NCBI GenBank assembly: GCA_017311185.1
Contig: JAESUZ010003090.1
Location: 310,001-374,000, forward strand
From: Proteles cristata cristata
Taxonomy: Eukaryota > Chordata > Mammalia > Carnivora > Hyaenidae
Reading direction: 5' to 3'
Length of the DNA stretch: 64,000 nucleotides
Shown here one piece after another: positions 42,327 through 53,294 of the stretch. The first letter of the stretch is position 1, and each line of letters begins with the position of its first letter. Both the position numbers and the translations under genes were made by a program. The notes below the pieces were generated by a model that worked only from the letters and a program-made list of their open reading frames with translations, was not told the origin of the DNA and ran no database searches.

Positions 42327-42553
42327 GGGGCGCCTGGGTGGCTTAGTCGGTTAAGCGTCCGACTTTCGCTTAGGTCATGATCTCGCGGTTCGTGGGTTCG
42401 AGCCCTGCGTCGGGCTCTGTGCTGACTGCCAGCTCAGAGCCTGGAGCCTGTTTTGGTCTGTGACTCTCTCTCTCTCTGGCCCTCCCCTGCTCACGCTGTC
42501 TCTCTCTTTCTCTCTCCTAGAAATAAATAAAACATTTTAAAAAATTTTAAAAA
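42327..42553 (+). mobile_element. young CAN-SINE
   Basis: Starts GGGGCGCCTGGGTGGCTTAG, with GACTTTCGCTTAGGTC and CTCCTAGAAATAAATAAAAC. ACTGTGGAGTTA / ATTGTGGAGTTA flank it. Confidence 0.95.
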
Positions 42554-42757
42554 AATTGTGGAGTTAATCCATTCTTCCTAAAGTATATTGAGCACCTACC
42601 ATATGTCTGACCTTGGGTCAGAACAGTGAAGATTTAAGAAAAATGGGCAAGGTCCTGGCCCTTCAGAGGAACGAGGTCCTGTGTATTAAGGTATTAAGGA
42701 CTGGTTCAAAGGAACCGTGTGCTCTGGGGCCTTGTTGAAATGCAAAGAACTATAATT

Positions 42758-42801
42758 CTCCCTCCCTCCCTCCCTCCCTCCCTCCCTCCCTCCCTCCCTC
42801 C

Positions 42802-42860
<59 letters not shown>
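42758..42860 (+). repeat. compound (CCCT)n-(CT)n-(GT)n microsatellite
   Basis: About 11 CCCT units (42760-42803), then about 10 CT units, then about 19 GT units to 42860, with no interruption. Confidence 0.97.
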
Positions 42861-42863
<3 letters not shown>

Positions 42864-43195
42864 GAACCCTTGAGATTGGAGTGGCAACCAGGAGATGTTC
42901 AGTCAGCTCAGGGTCTCATCACAGCTTGCATTCTTTTGCCACTCTTAGACCTGGAACAGTCAAGACAGAGGGGCTCTCTGCCTTCAGACAGCTTGTGTGC
43001 AGGAGTGTATGCTAAAAGAAGTACTTGCTCTGAGTGAGGGCCCCATGCCCCTTCCCAAATTTGTGGTTATTGGATAGACACAGAGTACTGATCACAGAGA
43101 CCCTAACAGAGGGAAGAAAGCAGAAACGAATTGTGGCAGGTTCTTAAGGTGACCTCTGTGAACTTTGTTTCTGGCATTCACACCTTGTGTAATCC
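42861..43195. other. intergenic, no gene seen
   Basis: Unique-looking; the ORFs here start in the microsatellite. Confidence 0.5.
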
Positions 43196-43206
43196 CTCTT
43201 TCTTTT

Positions 43207-43258
<52 letters not shown>

Positions 43259-43280
43259 TCCTTCTTTCTTTCTTTCTTTT
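43196..43280 (+). repeat. (TTTC)n microsatellite in SINE tail
   Basis: About 18 TTTC units with one CTTC interruption at about 43260, at the tail side of the reverse SINE that follows. Confidence 0.95.
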
Positions 43281-43510
43281 ATTTATTTTTGAGAGACAGA
43301 AAGAGACAGAGCATGAGCAGGGAAGGCAGAAAGAGACAGAGCATGAGCAGGGAAGGGGCAGAGAGAGACACACAGACACAGAATCTGAAGCAGGCTCCAA
43401 GCTCTAAGCTGCCAGCACAGAGCCTGATGTGGGGCTCAAACCCACAAACTATGAGTTCATGACCTGAGCCGAAGTTGGCCGTTTAACCTTCCTTAGCCAC
43501 CCAGGCCCCC
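43281..43510 (-). mobile_element. CAN-SINE with internal duplication
   Basis: Reverse copy in which a segment of about 29 bases (AGAAAGAGACAGAGCATGAG, AGGGAAGG) is present twice in tandem at about 43298-43356. Head end CACCCAGGCCCCC. Confidence 0.88.
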
Positions 43511-43514
43511 TTTC

Positions 43515-44020
43515 CTTTTTCTTGAGTGTGGGTGTGGCCTGTGACTTCTTTCTAACCAAGAGAACACCGCAAAAGTGATAGAAGGTACATGATTATTGAT
43601 TATGTTGCATGTGATTTTTGTAACATCTTGCTGAACTGCTCTCTTGACTTTGAAGAAGCAAATGTCATCTTGGCAACTCCATGTGCCAAGAATTTGTGAG
43701 CAGCCTTAAGAGCTAAGGGTGGCCACTGGCTGACAGGCAGCATGAAACTGAAGCCTTGAGTCCTACAGCCACAAGGAACTGAATCCTGCCAACTGAATTC
43801 TGAGTGAGTTTGGAGTAGATTGTTCTCTAGGCTAGCATCAGATGAGAAGAGAGCCCTGGATGGCACTTAATTGCAGCCTTCTGAAACCCTAAGCAGAGGG
43901 TCCAGTTAAGTCATGTCTGGGTTTTGAACCATAGAAACTATGAGATAATAAGTATGTATTGTATTAAGCAGTTAAATTTGTGGTAATATTGGTAAGTAGT
44001 AACAGGTAGCTAATAAAGAA
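43515..44020 (+). repeat. ancient LTR-like element (MaLR type)
   Basis: The 3' part (GAAACTATGAGATAATAAG, TTAAGCAGTTAAATTTGTGG, TAACAGGTAGCTAATA) and the front (GGTGTGGCCTGTGACTTC) follow the pattern of old mammalian LTRs. Subfamily not called. Confidence 0.45.
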
Positions 44021-44120
44021 GTCTCTTTTGCCTTCCTTAAGAACTGCAGAATAAAAAATGGCCAGAGGGTAGAGAGGCTGGAAAGGAAACTTAGCAACTT
44101 TTACAAAAAGAAGAAAGTGA

Positions 44121-44318
44121 GGGGTGCCTGGGTGGCTCAGTGGGTTAAGCTCCTGACTCTCGTTTCAGCTCAGGTCGTGATCTCACAGTTCTGTAAGTTT
44201 GAGCCCTGCATCAGGCTCTGTGCTAGTGGTGTAGAGCCTGCTTGGGATTCTCTCTCTCTCCCTACTCACGTTGTCTCTGTCTCTCTCAAAATAAATAAAT
44301 AAGCTTTAAAAAAAAAAA
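44121..44318 (+). mobile_element. CAN-SINE
   Basis: Forward copy starting GGGGTGCCTGGGTGGCTCAG. AAGAAGAAAGTGA / GAGAAGAAAGTGA flank it. Confidence 0.9.
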
Positions 44319-44402
44319 GAGAGAGAGAAGAAAGTGACTTAACAATGAACTTTTAATGTGAAGCCCTGCCATGTTTATTCATTCATTCACTCATTAAAAA
44401 AC

Positions 44403-44613
44403 ATTTTTTTTAATGTTTTATTTATTTCTGAGAGAGAGACAGCATGAACAGGGGAGGGTCAGAGAGAGAGGGAGACACAGAATCTGAAACAGTCTCCAGG
44501 CTCTGAGCTAGCTGTCAGCACAGAGCCCGACGCGGGGTTCAAACCCACAAACCGCGAGATCATGACCTGAGCCAAAATCGGATACTTAACTGACTGAGCC
44601 ACCCAGGCACCCC
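44403..44613 (-). mobile_element. CAN-SINE
   Basis: Reverse copy with TTTATTTATTTCTGAGAGAG, GACGCGGGGTTCAAACC and head CAGGCACCCC. CATTCA-CTCATT / CATTCATTTGTT flank it loosely. Confidence 0.9.
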
Positions 44614-44662
44614 TCATTCATTTGTTAAAGGATATTAAACTGGAAGTATAGACAGACACATT

Positions 44663-44705
44663 AACATATATATATATATGTTATATATGTATATATATAT
44701 ATATG
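44663..44705 (+). repeat. imperfect (TA)n
   Basis: Interrupted TA/TG dinucleotide run: ATATATATATATATG, TTATATATG, TATATATATATATATG. Confidence 0.9.
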
Positions 44706-44726
44706 TCAGGTTTCAGGGAAGGATAG

Positions 44727-45147
44727 TGTTATAGACTAAATTGTGTCTCCCCCAAAATTCTCATATCAAAGCTCTAGACACAAGGTACTAAGTACCTGAC
44801 TAGTACCTTAGAATGTGACTATGTTTGGAGAGAGGGCCTTTAAAGGGATAATTAAGTTAAAATGAGGATGATAGAGTGAGACCCAATAAAATCTGATTGG
44901 TTTCCTTATAAGAAGAGGAAATTAGGGCACACAGAGACACTAGGGATGTATATGCAGAGAGGGGTGAGTATGTATAGAGGCAGCAAGATATCGGCCACCT
45001 GCAGGCCAAGGAGAGAGTTCTCAGGAGACACTAACCCTGCCAAAACCTTGATCTTGGACGTCCAGCATCCAGAATTGTGAGCAATGTTTCTGTTGTTTAA
45101 GCCACCCGGTCTGTGATATTTTGTTATGGTAGCCTGAGCAGATAGAG
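44727..45147 (+). repeat. MLT1-type MaLR LTR
   Basis: Second copy of this family: TGTTATAGACTAAATTGTGT start, 'ACCTTGATCTTGGACGTCC', 'AAGCCACCCGGTCTGTGATA' and TTTTGTTATGGTAGCC end. An insertion or duplication near 44775-44810 (repeated GTACTAAGTACC-like text) lengthens it. Confidence 0.8.
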
Positions 45148-46380
45148 AAACCACTTTATATATTTTAAGCACAGAAGGATTTAGTGTAGGGAGTTAGGTG
45201 CTTTCCAAATCATTGGAAGAGCTGGAGTAGCTAGAGTTAGGGACTACCCTCAGAACTAATGTGTTCAAAAATGCACTGCTGTGGTTGTGATCTGGGATCA
45301 CAGAGCTGTTGCCTCTTCTGTCAACTCTGCCATGAGCATCATAGCTGCCTCTTAATACTCAGGAAGTGGTGAGCAGTCACTGAAAAGCTGAGATCAGTTG
45401 CCCTCTAGCTTTCTATACTCAGATGCTCATGACCTTGAGTGCCAAGGGAAAATGGCAGTGGGGTGATGCTCTCCATCCTATTTATACCTTCCTAGTCTCA
45501 TCAGAGGACTCTTAATTGAATTTAGTTCCCTCCCTGGCTGCGAGGGAACTGTTATTTTAACTTTCTATCCTCTGTAGCATGGGAAGGCAATAAAAGAGAG
45601 AAGTGGAAAGGAATGCTGAAGCCTGTGGGCATATCCAGCACTGTATGCTAGATGTCAGAAGAGCAAAGCAAGTCCCAAGACAAATCAACCTAGGTATTCA
45701 AAGAAGATACCTGAAACTGGTAACAGAATTCATTGGGTTGCTCACCTACATGAAAGGTATAAAATGCATGGGGAAGAGAGGATTTATTGATAAAGAGGAT
45801 TTCTTTGGAAGATCTATGCAGTTTGATCTTCGCCTAATCTGTGTAACAGAATTGAGTGCTTCTCCAGTCACTTCATGTGGAAGGAAAGGAAGTCAACAGT
45901 ACCACCCTGAGGTTCATACTGTGCTTTTGTCTGATGTCTGGCTTGGAAAACGTAAAGGATAGAGATGGACTGGGGAGCTGCTCAGACCATGGTAGTAAAG
46001 GAGAGGTGGTTGATCTGGACAGCTTGTTTTTCTGGAGTTTGTTGTGGCAAAGAATGTATCATATTTCGAGAGCTATGGAATGTCAGAGGACAAATGAATT
46101 GGAAGAATCAGGGAAAACACTTGAGTTCAATTACTGAAGAGTTAGCAAAGCTGAGATCGGCAAAGTATGGCATTCCAGGCAGACTGAACAGCATGTGCAA
46201 AGACTCAGAGGCACAGAAGGGCTTGTGATGTCAGTGGAAAAGTTAAATGTTCATTGTAGCTATGGTGTAATTTGGGTCTGTGTAGGGGGTGTAAATTAGC
46301 TTGGAAAAATGCCCTAAAGCACATGTTGTGCTTCTGGATTTAGCCATTGTCCTTTAGGAACTAAGGAATTACAATAGAGC
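45148..46380. other. intergenic, no gene seen
   Basis: Holds the 119-codon plus ORF 45603-45962, overlapped by a second ORF to 46137. Composition is ordinary, no domain is recognisable, and the ATG context and splice sites give no support. Confidence 0.4.
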
Positions 46381-46539
46381 TTTTTCCTTTTAAATTAATA
46401 GACTTTATTTTTTAGAACATTTTAGGTATACAGAAAAATTGAGCAGATAGTACAGAGAGTTTCCCACATAGCTCCACATAGTTTCCCCTATCATTAACTT
46501 CTTACATTAGCATGATATGTGGGTGTGTATATTTCTTTA

Positions 46540-46768
46540 AAATTTTTAATTTTTTTAACATTTTAAAAATGTTTATTTATTTATCTTGAGAGAGAGAGAG
46601 AAGGTGCAAGCAGAGGAGGGACAGAGAGAGGGACAGAGAATCTCAAGCAGGCTCCGTGTTGTGAGTGTAGAGCCTGACATGAGGCTTGATCTCACAAGCC
46701 ATGAGTCCAAGACCCCAGCTAAAATGAAGAGTCAGATGCTTAACCAACTGAGCCACCCAGGAGCCCCT
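46540..46768 (-). mobile_element. CAN-SINE inside L1ME
   Basis: Reverse copy with (TTTA)n tail and head CAGGAGCCCC. Together with the older fragment after it, it is bracketed by GCATGATAT at 46511 and 46872. Confidence 0.85.
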
Positions 46769-46870
46769 AGTTTATTTTTTAAAGTAGGCTCTAACCCAGC
46801 CTGAAGCTAGAACTCACAACCCCGAGATCGAGAATTGCATGCTCTAATGGCTGAGCCATCCAGGCTCCCT
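46769..46870 (-). repeat. old CAN-SINE fragment
   Basis: Short reverse piece: TTTTTTAAAGTAGGCTCTA, GAGATCGAGAATTGCATGCTC, ending CCATCCAGGCTCCC. The younger SINE sits in its tail. Confidence 0.7.
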
Positions 46871-46920
46871 GGCATGATATATTTATTACAATGAACTAAT
46901 CTATACTGATACATTATTAT

Positions 46921-47136
46921 TTTTTTAATTAAAATTTTTTTATGTTTATTTATTTTTTAGAGAGATAGAGTGTGGGCCAGTGGAGGGACAGAGAGAGAGG
47001 GAGACACAGAATCCGAAGCAGGCTGCAGGCCCTCAGCTGTCAGCACATAGCCTGACGTGGGGCTCAAACTCATGAACCATGAGAACTCATGAGCAGAAGT
47101 TGGATGCTCAACCAACTGAGCCACCCAGGTGCCCCA
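46921..47136 (-). mobile_element. CAN-SINE with perfect 17-base target duplication
   Basis: Reverse copy, head CAGGTGCCCC. TACTGATACATTATTAT occurs at 46904-46920 and 47137-47153 without mismatch. Confidence 0.95.
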
Positions 47137-47330
47137 TACTGATACATTATTATTAACTAAAGTTCATAGCTTATCCAAATTTCTTTAGTTTTTACTTATG
47201 CCCTTCTTCTGTTCCAGAATCTCACATTACACTGAATCGATGTTTCCTTAGGCTTCTCTTGGCTATGATAATTTCACAGATTTTCCTCTTTTTGATAACC
47301 TTGACAGTTTTGAGGAGTATGGTCAAGAAT

Positions 47331-48686
47331 ATTGTAGGATGTCCCTTATTGGAACTTGCCTGATGTTTTTCTCATGATTAGACTGAGATTATGGGTACAA
47401 TAGGTTTTCAGTGTAATTTGAGGTATGTTTTACCAAAGTGATTTGAGGCCAGTGTGAAGAACGAACAACATGGAGTGTATTGAGTTGGTGCACTTTGATT
47501 AGCAAGCCCTGCAATGGCTTTCTTTCACAATTATATGTATTAACATGTCTTACTCTTGAATATGACTTATACAGCCTTATGGGATTTAGACCCAGCCTGC
47601 CTTTCTGACCTCCTCTCCTGATGCTCTCCTTTCTGTTTATTCTTCAACCCCACTGGCTTTTGTTTCCATTTCTTGAAGGCACAATATTTGCTACCCTCAG
47701 GACATTGGAATGATTTGAACGATATTTGCTTTATAATCCAGGTAGAAGGTGAGTTGGGTGTGAATTAGAGGAGAAGAGGAAGATTGGAGAGCACGTATGG
47801 AAATATGAGATAAAGAAAAAGGAGATGTGAGGATAGTTCTGAAATCTGTAGCTTGAACAGCTTGGTCACTGGACTTGACTAATCACTGAGATGGGGAATG
47901 CAGGAGTTTGGGGGGGAACATCATGAGATCATGGTGACATACCAAGGTTGATTTGCTTGTGGGACATTGAGATGTTCTTATCCAGCAGGCAGTTGGAAAT
48001 CATGAGTTTTAAATTCAGAAGGGAGGTTGGAATGAGAGTAACTGCCAAACAAGAGATCGTGGTGGGGGCTCTGATTATTAATTCAACTGGGAAAAACCCA
48101 AGGGACATATTTGCAGTAATTCAAACCCTTGGCAGCAAACAGTTTAGTGTGAACATCAGGTCAGCAGAGAAATTAACTTTATTTTGGAGACTATCAAGCA
48201 AAAGGAGGCCAGGACTTTGGGGAGAATTTTGTGGTCATTCTACTTACCAGACTTAGGCTAATGATTGCTTCTTTTCTCTGGAATAAAACTTTGGGTTTGA
48301 AAAGACTGTTGTATTAACTAATTAATATAGCCTCAGGAAAAGCAGCAGAGGGGTTTGGGGTTTGGATAGACTTATATGAGTGTAAAATAATGTGGCAGAC
48401 AGATCGGGTTATGATGAAATTTCTCCCATGTATGTTATTTCCTTACAGTATTTATATTACTGTATTTACATTAAAAATACAAAAGAACTACATTCATATT
48501 TTGTAGACACTGTAGGTTGGCTCACTCAATAACCATTTTAATTGCCTTCTCCCTTGTCTTCTACCACAGAGTCTTGAAAGCAGTGCACACAAATTCTAAG
48601 ACCTCATTACAACCAGAGATGGCCTTGAAATGCAGTTTGGGTTAATGAGAAGTTCCCAGAAGTCCCTGAGGTAGACTTTTAGTTCT
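47331..48686. other. intergenic, no gene seen
   Basis: Contains L2-like wording at 47590-47680 and an unassigned old-repeat style run at 47960-48060 (GCAGGCAGTTGGAAATCATG). The ORF at 47948-48256 is within this material and has no family. Confidence 0.4.
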
Positions 48687-48910
48687 TTTTTTTTAATTTT
48701 TAAACATTTTTATTCATTTTTTGAGAGACAGAGAGAAGCAGAGCATGAGCGGAAGAGGGGTAGAGAGAGAGGGAGACACAGAATCCAAAGCAGGCTCTAG
48801 GCTCTAAGCAGTCAGCACAGAGCCTGATGCAGGGCTCGAACCCATGAAGAGTGAGATAATGACCTGAGACAAAGTCAGACAGTCAACAGACTGAGTCACC
48901 CAGGCAACCC
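48687..48910 (-). repeat. CAN-SINE
   Basis: Reverse, diverged copy from TTTATTCATTTTTTGAGAGAC to GTCACCCAGGCAACCC. Confidence 0.88.
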
Positions 48911-50163
48911 TGTTTCAGTAATTTTTAAAACTCCCCAGGTGATTCCAATGTGTAGTTAAGTTTGAAAAACAATGGTTAAAATCACTGTTTTTAAAAAATA
49001 ATTAATTATTTAATTTCATCATGATAAGTGTACTCTTTAATCCCCATCACTTCTTTCACCCAGTCCCCCACCCACCTCTCCTCTGGTGACCATCAGTTTG
49101 TTCTCTATAGTTAAGAGTCGGTTTCTTGGTTTCTCTCTCTCTTTTTTCCCCTTTGCTCATTTGTTTTGTTTCTTATATTCCACATGAGTGAAATCATATG
49201 GCATTTGTCTTTCTCTGATTGACTTATTTTATTCAGCATTATATTCTTTAGCTCCATGCGTGTCATTGTAAATGGCAAGATTTCATTCCTTTTAAGAGCT
49301 GAATAGTATTCTTCATACATATATCTATATCAATATATCACATCTTCTTTATCCATTCATCTATTGATGGCCCCTTAGGCTGCTTCCATAGTTTGGCTAT
49401 TGTTAATAATGCTGCAATAAACAAAGGGGTGCATGTATCCTTTTGAATTAGTGTTTTTGTATTTTTTGGGTAAATACCCAGTAGTGCAATTACTGAATAG
49501 TAGAGTAGTTCTATTTTTAACTTTTTGAGGAAACTCCATACTGTTTTCCATAGTGGTTGTGCCACTTTGCATTCCCATCAACAGTCCATGAAGATTCCTT
49601 TATCTTTACATCCTTGCTAACACTTGTTGTTTCTTGTGTTTTTGATTCTGAGAAGTGTGAGGTGATAGCTCATTGTGGTTTTGATTTGTACTTCCCTGAT
49701 GATGAGTGCTGTTGAGTACCTTTTTATGTGTGTGTTGGCCATTTGTATGTCTTCTTTGGAAATAAGTCTGTTCATGTCTTCTGTCCATTTCTTAATTGGA
49801 CTATTTTTTTTTTTTTTGGTGTTGAGTTGTATAAATTCTTTATATATTTTGGGTACTAACCCTTTACCAGATATAACGTTTGTAAATATCTTCTCCTATT
49901 CTGCAGGTTGCCTTTTAGTTTTGTTATTTCTTTTACTGTGCAGAGACATTTTATTTTGATGAAGTCCTAATAGTTTATTTTTGCTTTTATTTTCCTTGCC
50001 TCAGGAGACATATCTAGAAAAATGCTACAGCTGGTGTCAGAGAAATTACTGCCTGTGCTCTCTTCAAGGATTTTTATGGTTTCAGGTCTCAAATTTAGAT
50101 CTTTAATCCATTTTGAGTTTATTTTTATGTATGGTGTTAAAAAGTGGTCCAATTTCATTCTTT

Positions 50164-50367
50164 TTTAAAAAAATTTTTTAATGTTTATTTGTTTTTGAGA
50201 GAGAGAGAGAGGGAGAAAGCAGGGGAGAGGCAGACACAGAATCCAAATCAGACTCCAGACTCTGAGCTGTCAGCACAGAGACCGATGTAGGGTTTGAACA
50301 CGCAAAACGTGAGATCATGACCTTAGCCGAAGTTGGAGACTTAACCAACTGAGCCACTCAAGTGTCC
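50164..50367 (-). mobile_element. CAN-SINE inside L1
   Basis: Reverse copy with TTTATTTGTTTTTGAGAGAG. GTGGTCCAATTTCATTCTT / CTGGTCCAGTTTCATTCTG flank it. Confidence 0.92.
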
Positions 50368-50639
50368 TGGTCCAGTTTCATTCTGCGTGTAGCTGTCCAA
50401 TTTCTCAACACCATTTGTTGAAGAGACTGTCTTTTTCCCATTGTATGGTCATATCATTCCTCCTTTGTTGAAGATTAATTGACCATATAATTGTGGGTTT
50501 ATTTCTAGGTTTTATGTTCTATTCCATTGATCTATGTGTCTAATTTATGCCAGTACCATACTGTTTTAATTACTACCACTTTGTAATTTAATTTGCAATC
50601 TGGAGTTGTTATACCTCTAGATTTACTTTTCTTTTCTTT

Positions 50640-50857
50640 TTAAATATTTTATTTATTTCTAGGAGAGAGAGAGAGAGAGAGAGACAGCATGAGCAGGGAG
50701 GGTCAGAGAGAGAGAGAGTCACAGACTCTGAAACAGGCTCCAGGCTCTGAACTGTCAGTCAGCACAGAGCCCGACGCGGGGCTCGAACCCACCAACCGCG
50801 AGATCATGACCCAAGCGAAAGTCGGATGCTTAACTGACTAAGCCACCCAGGCGCCCC
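50640..50857 (-). mobile_element. young CAN-SINE, first of three stacked copies
   Basis: Reverse copy with TTTCTAGGAGAGAGAG, AAGCGAAAGTCGG and head CAGGCGCCCC, followed by a (TTTC)n run. Confidence 0.93.
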
Positions 50858-50910
50858 TTTCTTTTCTTTCTTTCTTTCTTTTTTTTTTATTTAAACCCAG
50901 GAGACGGGTC

Positions 50911-51130
50911 TTTTTAAATTTTTTTTTTTATGTTTTTATTTATTTCTAGGGGAGAGAGAGACAGCATGAGCAGGGGAGGGTCAGAGAGAGAAGGAGTCAC
51001 AGACTGAAACAGGCCCCAGGCTCCCAGCTGGCAGTCAGCACAGAGCCCGATGCGGGGCTTGAACCCACGCGCGAGATCATGACCTAAGCGAAAGTCGGAC
51101 GCTCAACCGACTAAGCCACCCAGGCGCCCC
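50911..51130 (-). mobile_element. young CAN-SINE, second of three stacked copies
   Basis: Reverse copy with TTTCTAGGGGAGAGAG; GAACCCACGCGCGAGATCAT has a small deletion in the B-box region. Head CAGGCGCCCC. Confidence 0.93.
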
Positions 51131-51350
51131 TCTTTCTTTTTTTTAATGTTTTATTTATTTCTGAGAGAGAGAGAGAGAGCATAAGCAGGGGAGGGTCAGA
51201 GAGTGAGGGAGATACAGAATCTGAAACAGGCTCCAGGCTCTGAGCTGACATTCGGTACAGAGCCCAATGCGGGGCTCGAACCCATGAACTATGAGATCAT
51301 GACCTGAGCCAAAGTCGGACGCTTAACCGACTGAGCCACCCAGGTGCCCC
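51131..51350 (-). mobile_element. CAN-SINE, third of three stacked copies
   Basis: Reverse copy of the older type (TTTCTGAGAGAGAG, GAGCCAAAGTCGG). TTACTTTTCTTTT before 50640 matches CTACTTTTCTTTT after 51350, so the stack grew inside one original insertion. Confidence 0.92.
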
Positions 51351-51487
51351 TACTTTTCTTTTTCAAGATTGTTTGACTATTGAAGGTGGAAACCACTGCT
51401 TTTTATTTTTGTTTTGTCGTTGTTTTTCCCAGGTGGACACTATTGTTACATTACATGTATCAAAACTCTTTAAACAATAGAAGTCTT

Positions 51488-51726
51488 GGGGCACCTAGGT
51501 GGCTCAGTTGGTTGAGCCTCCGACTTCAGGTCAGGTCATGATCTCACTGTTCCTGGGTTTAAGCCCCATGTCAGGCTCTTTGGGTTCAAGCCCCTCATTG
51601 GGTTCTGTGCTGACAGTTCAGAGTCTGGAGACTGCTTCAAATTCTGTGTCTTCCTCTCTCTGCCCTTCCCCTGCTGGAACTCTGTCTGTCTGTCTCTCTC
51701 AAAATAAATAAACATTTTAAAAAATT
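51488..51726 (+). mobile_element. CAN-SINE with duplicated B-box segment
   Basis: Forward copy; the stretch GGGTTTAAGCCCC...GGCTCT is followed by a second version GGGTTCAAGCCCC...GGTTCT (about 51554-51608). TAAACAATAGAAG flanks both ends. Confidence 0.92.
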
Positions 51727-53290
51727 TTAAACAATAGAAGCCTATAAAGTCATCCATCTCCAATCTGCTCCATCTCTGCTACCACCCCTAGGAGAATAAC
51801 AATTCTAAGAGTGTCATGCCACTTCTTTCAAAATTTCCTCTCTGCATAAAAAATAGATGTTAGTTTTCTATCACAAAATTCCTCCCGGAGCCTGTTCAAG
51901 TGGGGCATGAGGAGTGACATTGCCATATAGCCTGGAAAAATCAGGACAATGCTGGAGATTTCAAATTTCCTGTCTCTGTTGGCCACTAGACTACCGGGAA
52001 ATGTCATTCTTTTAGCACCCAAACTACTTCTCCCAGTTGGCCTTTTGCATTCTGAAATAGAAAAAAAAAAAGTCTTTCATTGATACAGTCTAATAATCTT
52101 CTTCAGATGTTCTAAAAGTTGCATACAACTTTTTGTTCATGATTAGTTATTTAACTATGAGACACAAAAGAGCTGAGCTTCAAGGTAGGGTAACTCTGCC
52201 ACCACCACCCTGTAACGGGTGATGCTGCTTCCATGTGATTTAATTATAGCAGTGACACGTCAGAGGAGAATTTTCTCTGTCCCTCAAATAGGCTGATTGC
52301 AATACCTTTCCTTCAAACTCAAGTGGTATATCGCAAGGGAGCACACAGGCTCACACACAGAATAAATAGGGTTAGCCAGGCGAGGAGAGAGGTGAGCAGG
52401 CACTATGGGTTGCTGGCGGTCGGCGGAGCAGTCCAGTACCCGCTGCTAAGGTCCATCTGCACCCTCTGGGATGCCCGCTGTTCACTGAATACGCAGTCAG
52501 CGCCCTCCATTCTCCTGGGCAGGCGCCAGTTCGCCTCTGCTGTGGATGTGTCAGAGCGAAACCTGACAGCGAGTGAGAGTCACAGCGAGTGGGGGTTGCA
52601 CTGAAGTGTGTCTCAGTCAAGTTTTCATGTCCATTACAAGGATGGAGGTCAGCCCATATACCTGACCCTCTAGGCTTGCCTCTGACCTTAGCGGGATCGG
52701 GCAGAACATCTGCTATTTCCAGGTGTTCCCAACTCCATTGGGGTGTGGCATGTGAAACTGTTCAACTATCTCTTAAAAGGTGGTCTCACGATGCAGCTGT
52801 TCAAAAGCCCCTTTTCCTTTTGGCCTAGTGACAAAGCTGATGTGGCTCTTAGCCTAAGTGTCTCCATTTTGTGGAGCAGCCATTTTAAGGTGAATTCTAG
52901 GAATCAATACAAGTTACAACAAAACAGTAACCCTCCAGTTCTGCATAGTAAAATCCTCTTCTTTGAGTTCCTGGCTCAAGTTTCCGATTTGAGGTCCAGT
53001 TCATTTGAAGAAGCATCATCCTCTTTGGTTTCTTTTTGTTTTATCACTCTGAGATGCAGGAGAGGTTGCAACTGGCACTTGATAACATTTTCGGCAGCCC
53101 TGCTACGCTTGTTAGCATTTCTAAAAATGTATCTAAAAATATTTCTCTGTTGAAAAATAGCTCCAGAGAGAGGATGCCACCGCAACAAGTTATTAATTGT
53201 GTTAATTTACAAAGTATGTGATATATACTCTAATTGATTTCTGAGAGGCAGCATTGCCTGACACATTCAAAAATGAGAAAGCATGTGGTC
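51727..53290. other. intergenic with a CpG-rich patch, no gene seen
   Basis: 52370-52610 is clearly GC- and CpG-richer than its surroundings and is preceded by GAATAAATAGGG at 52359-52370. TCTCCATTTTGTGGAGC near 52860 is a short hairpin. No known family recognised; see findings. Confidence 0.4.
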
Positions 53291-53294
53291 AAGC

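Larger units (their letters stand above)
46381..47330 (-). repeat. old L1ME 3' region, antisense, hit by three SINEs
   Basis: 'AGACTTTATTTTTTAGAAC', 'GTATACAGAAAAATTGAGC', 'TATCATTAACTTCTTAC' and, beyond the SINEs, 'GAACTAATCTATACTGATAC' and 'AAAGTTCATAGCTTATC' are consecutive parts of an antisense L1ME. Confidence 0.7.
48985..51385 (-). mobile_element. L1 3' half (ORF2 end and 3' UTR), dead
   Basis: The largest L1 in the window. Minus-strand ORF pieces read as the ORF2 C-terminus: 49338-49565 (starts [15 protein letters not shown], later IDEWIKKM) and 49111-49320 (EEYYSALKRNEILPF, SQSEKDKCHMISL). Upstream ORF2 text continues to 50640 and resumes at 51351-51385. Frameshifts, stops and four SINE insertions make it inactive. 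Loss of reading frame and the many diverged SINEs in it suggest considerable age. Confidence 0.88.

Noticed and set aside
42758..43280. clustered short repeats as a CRISPR-like array
   Set aside because: They are microsatellites without spacers, in a vertebrate genome.
45603..45962. 119-codon plus ORF in the intergenic desert
   Set aside because: No known domain, no conservation information, no promoter, splice or poly(A) context; a length expected by chance in 64 kb read in six frames.
49111..49565. protein-like minus ORFs at 49.1-49.6 kb
   Set aside because: They are fragments of L1 ORF2, not host genes.
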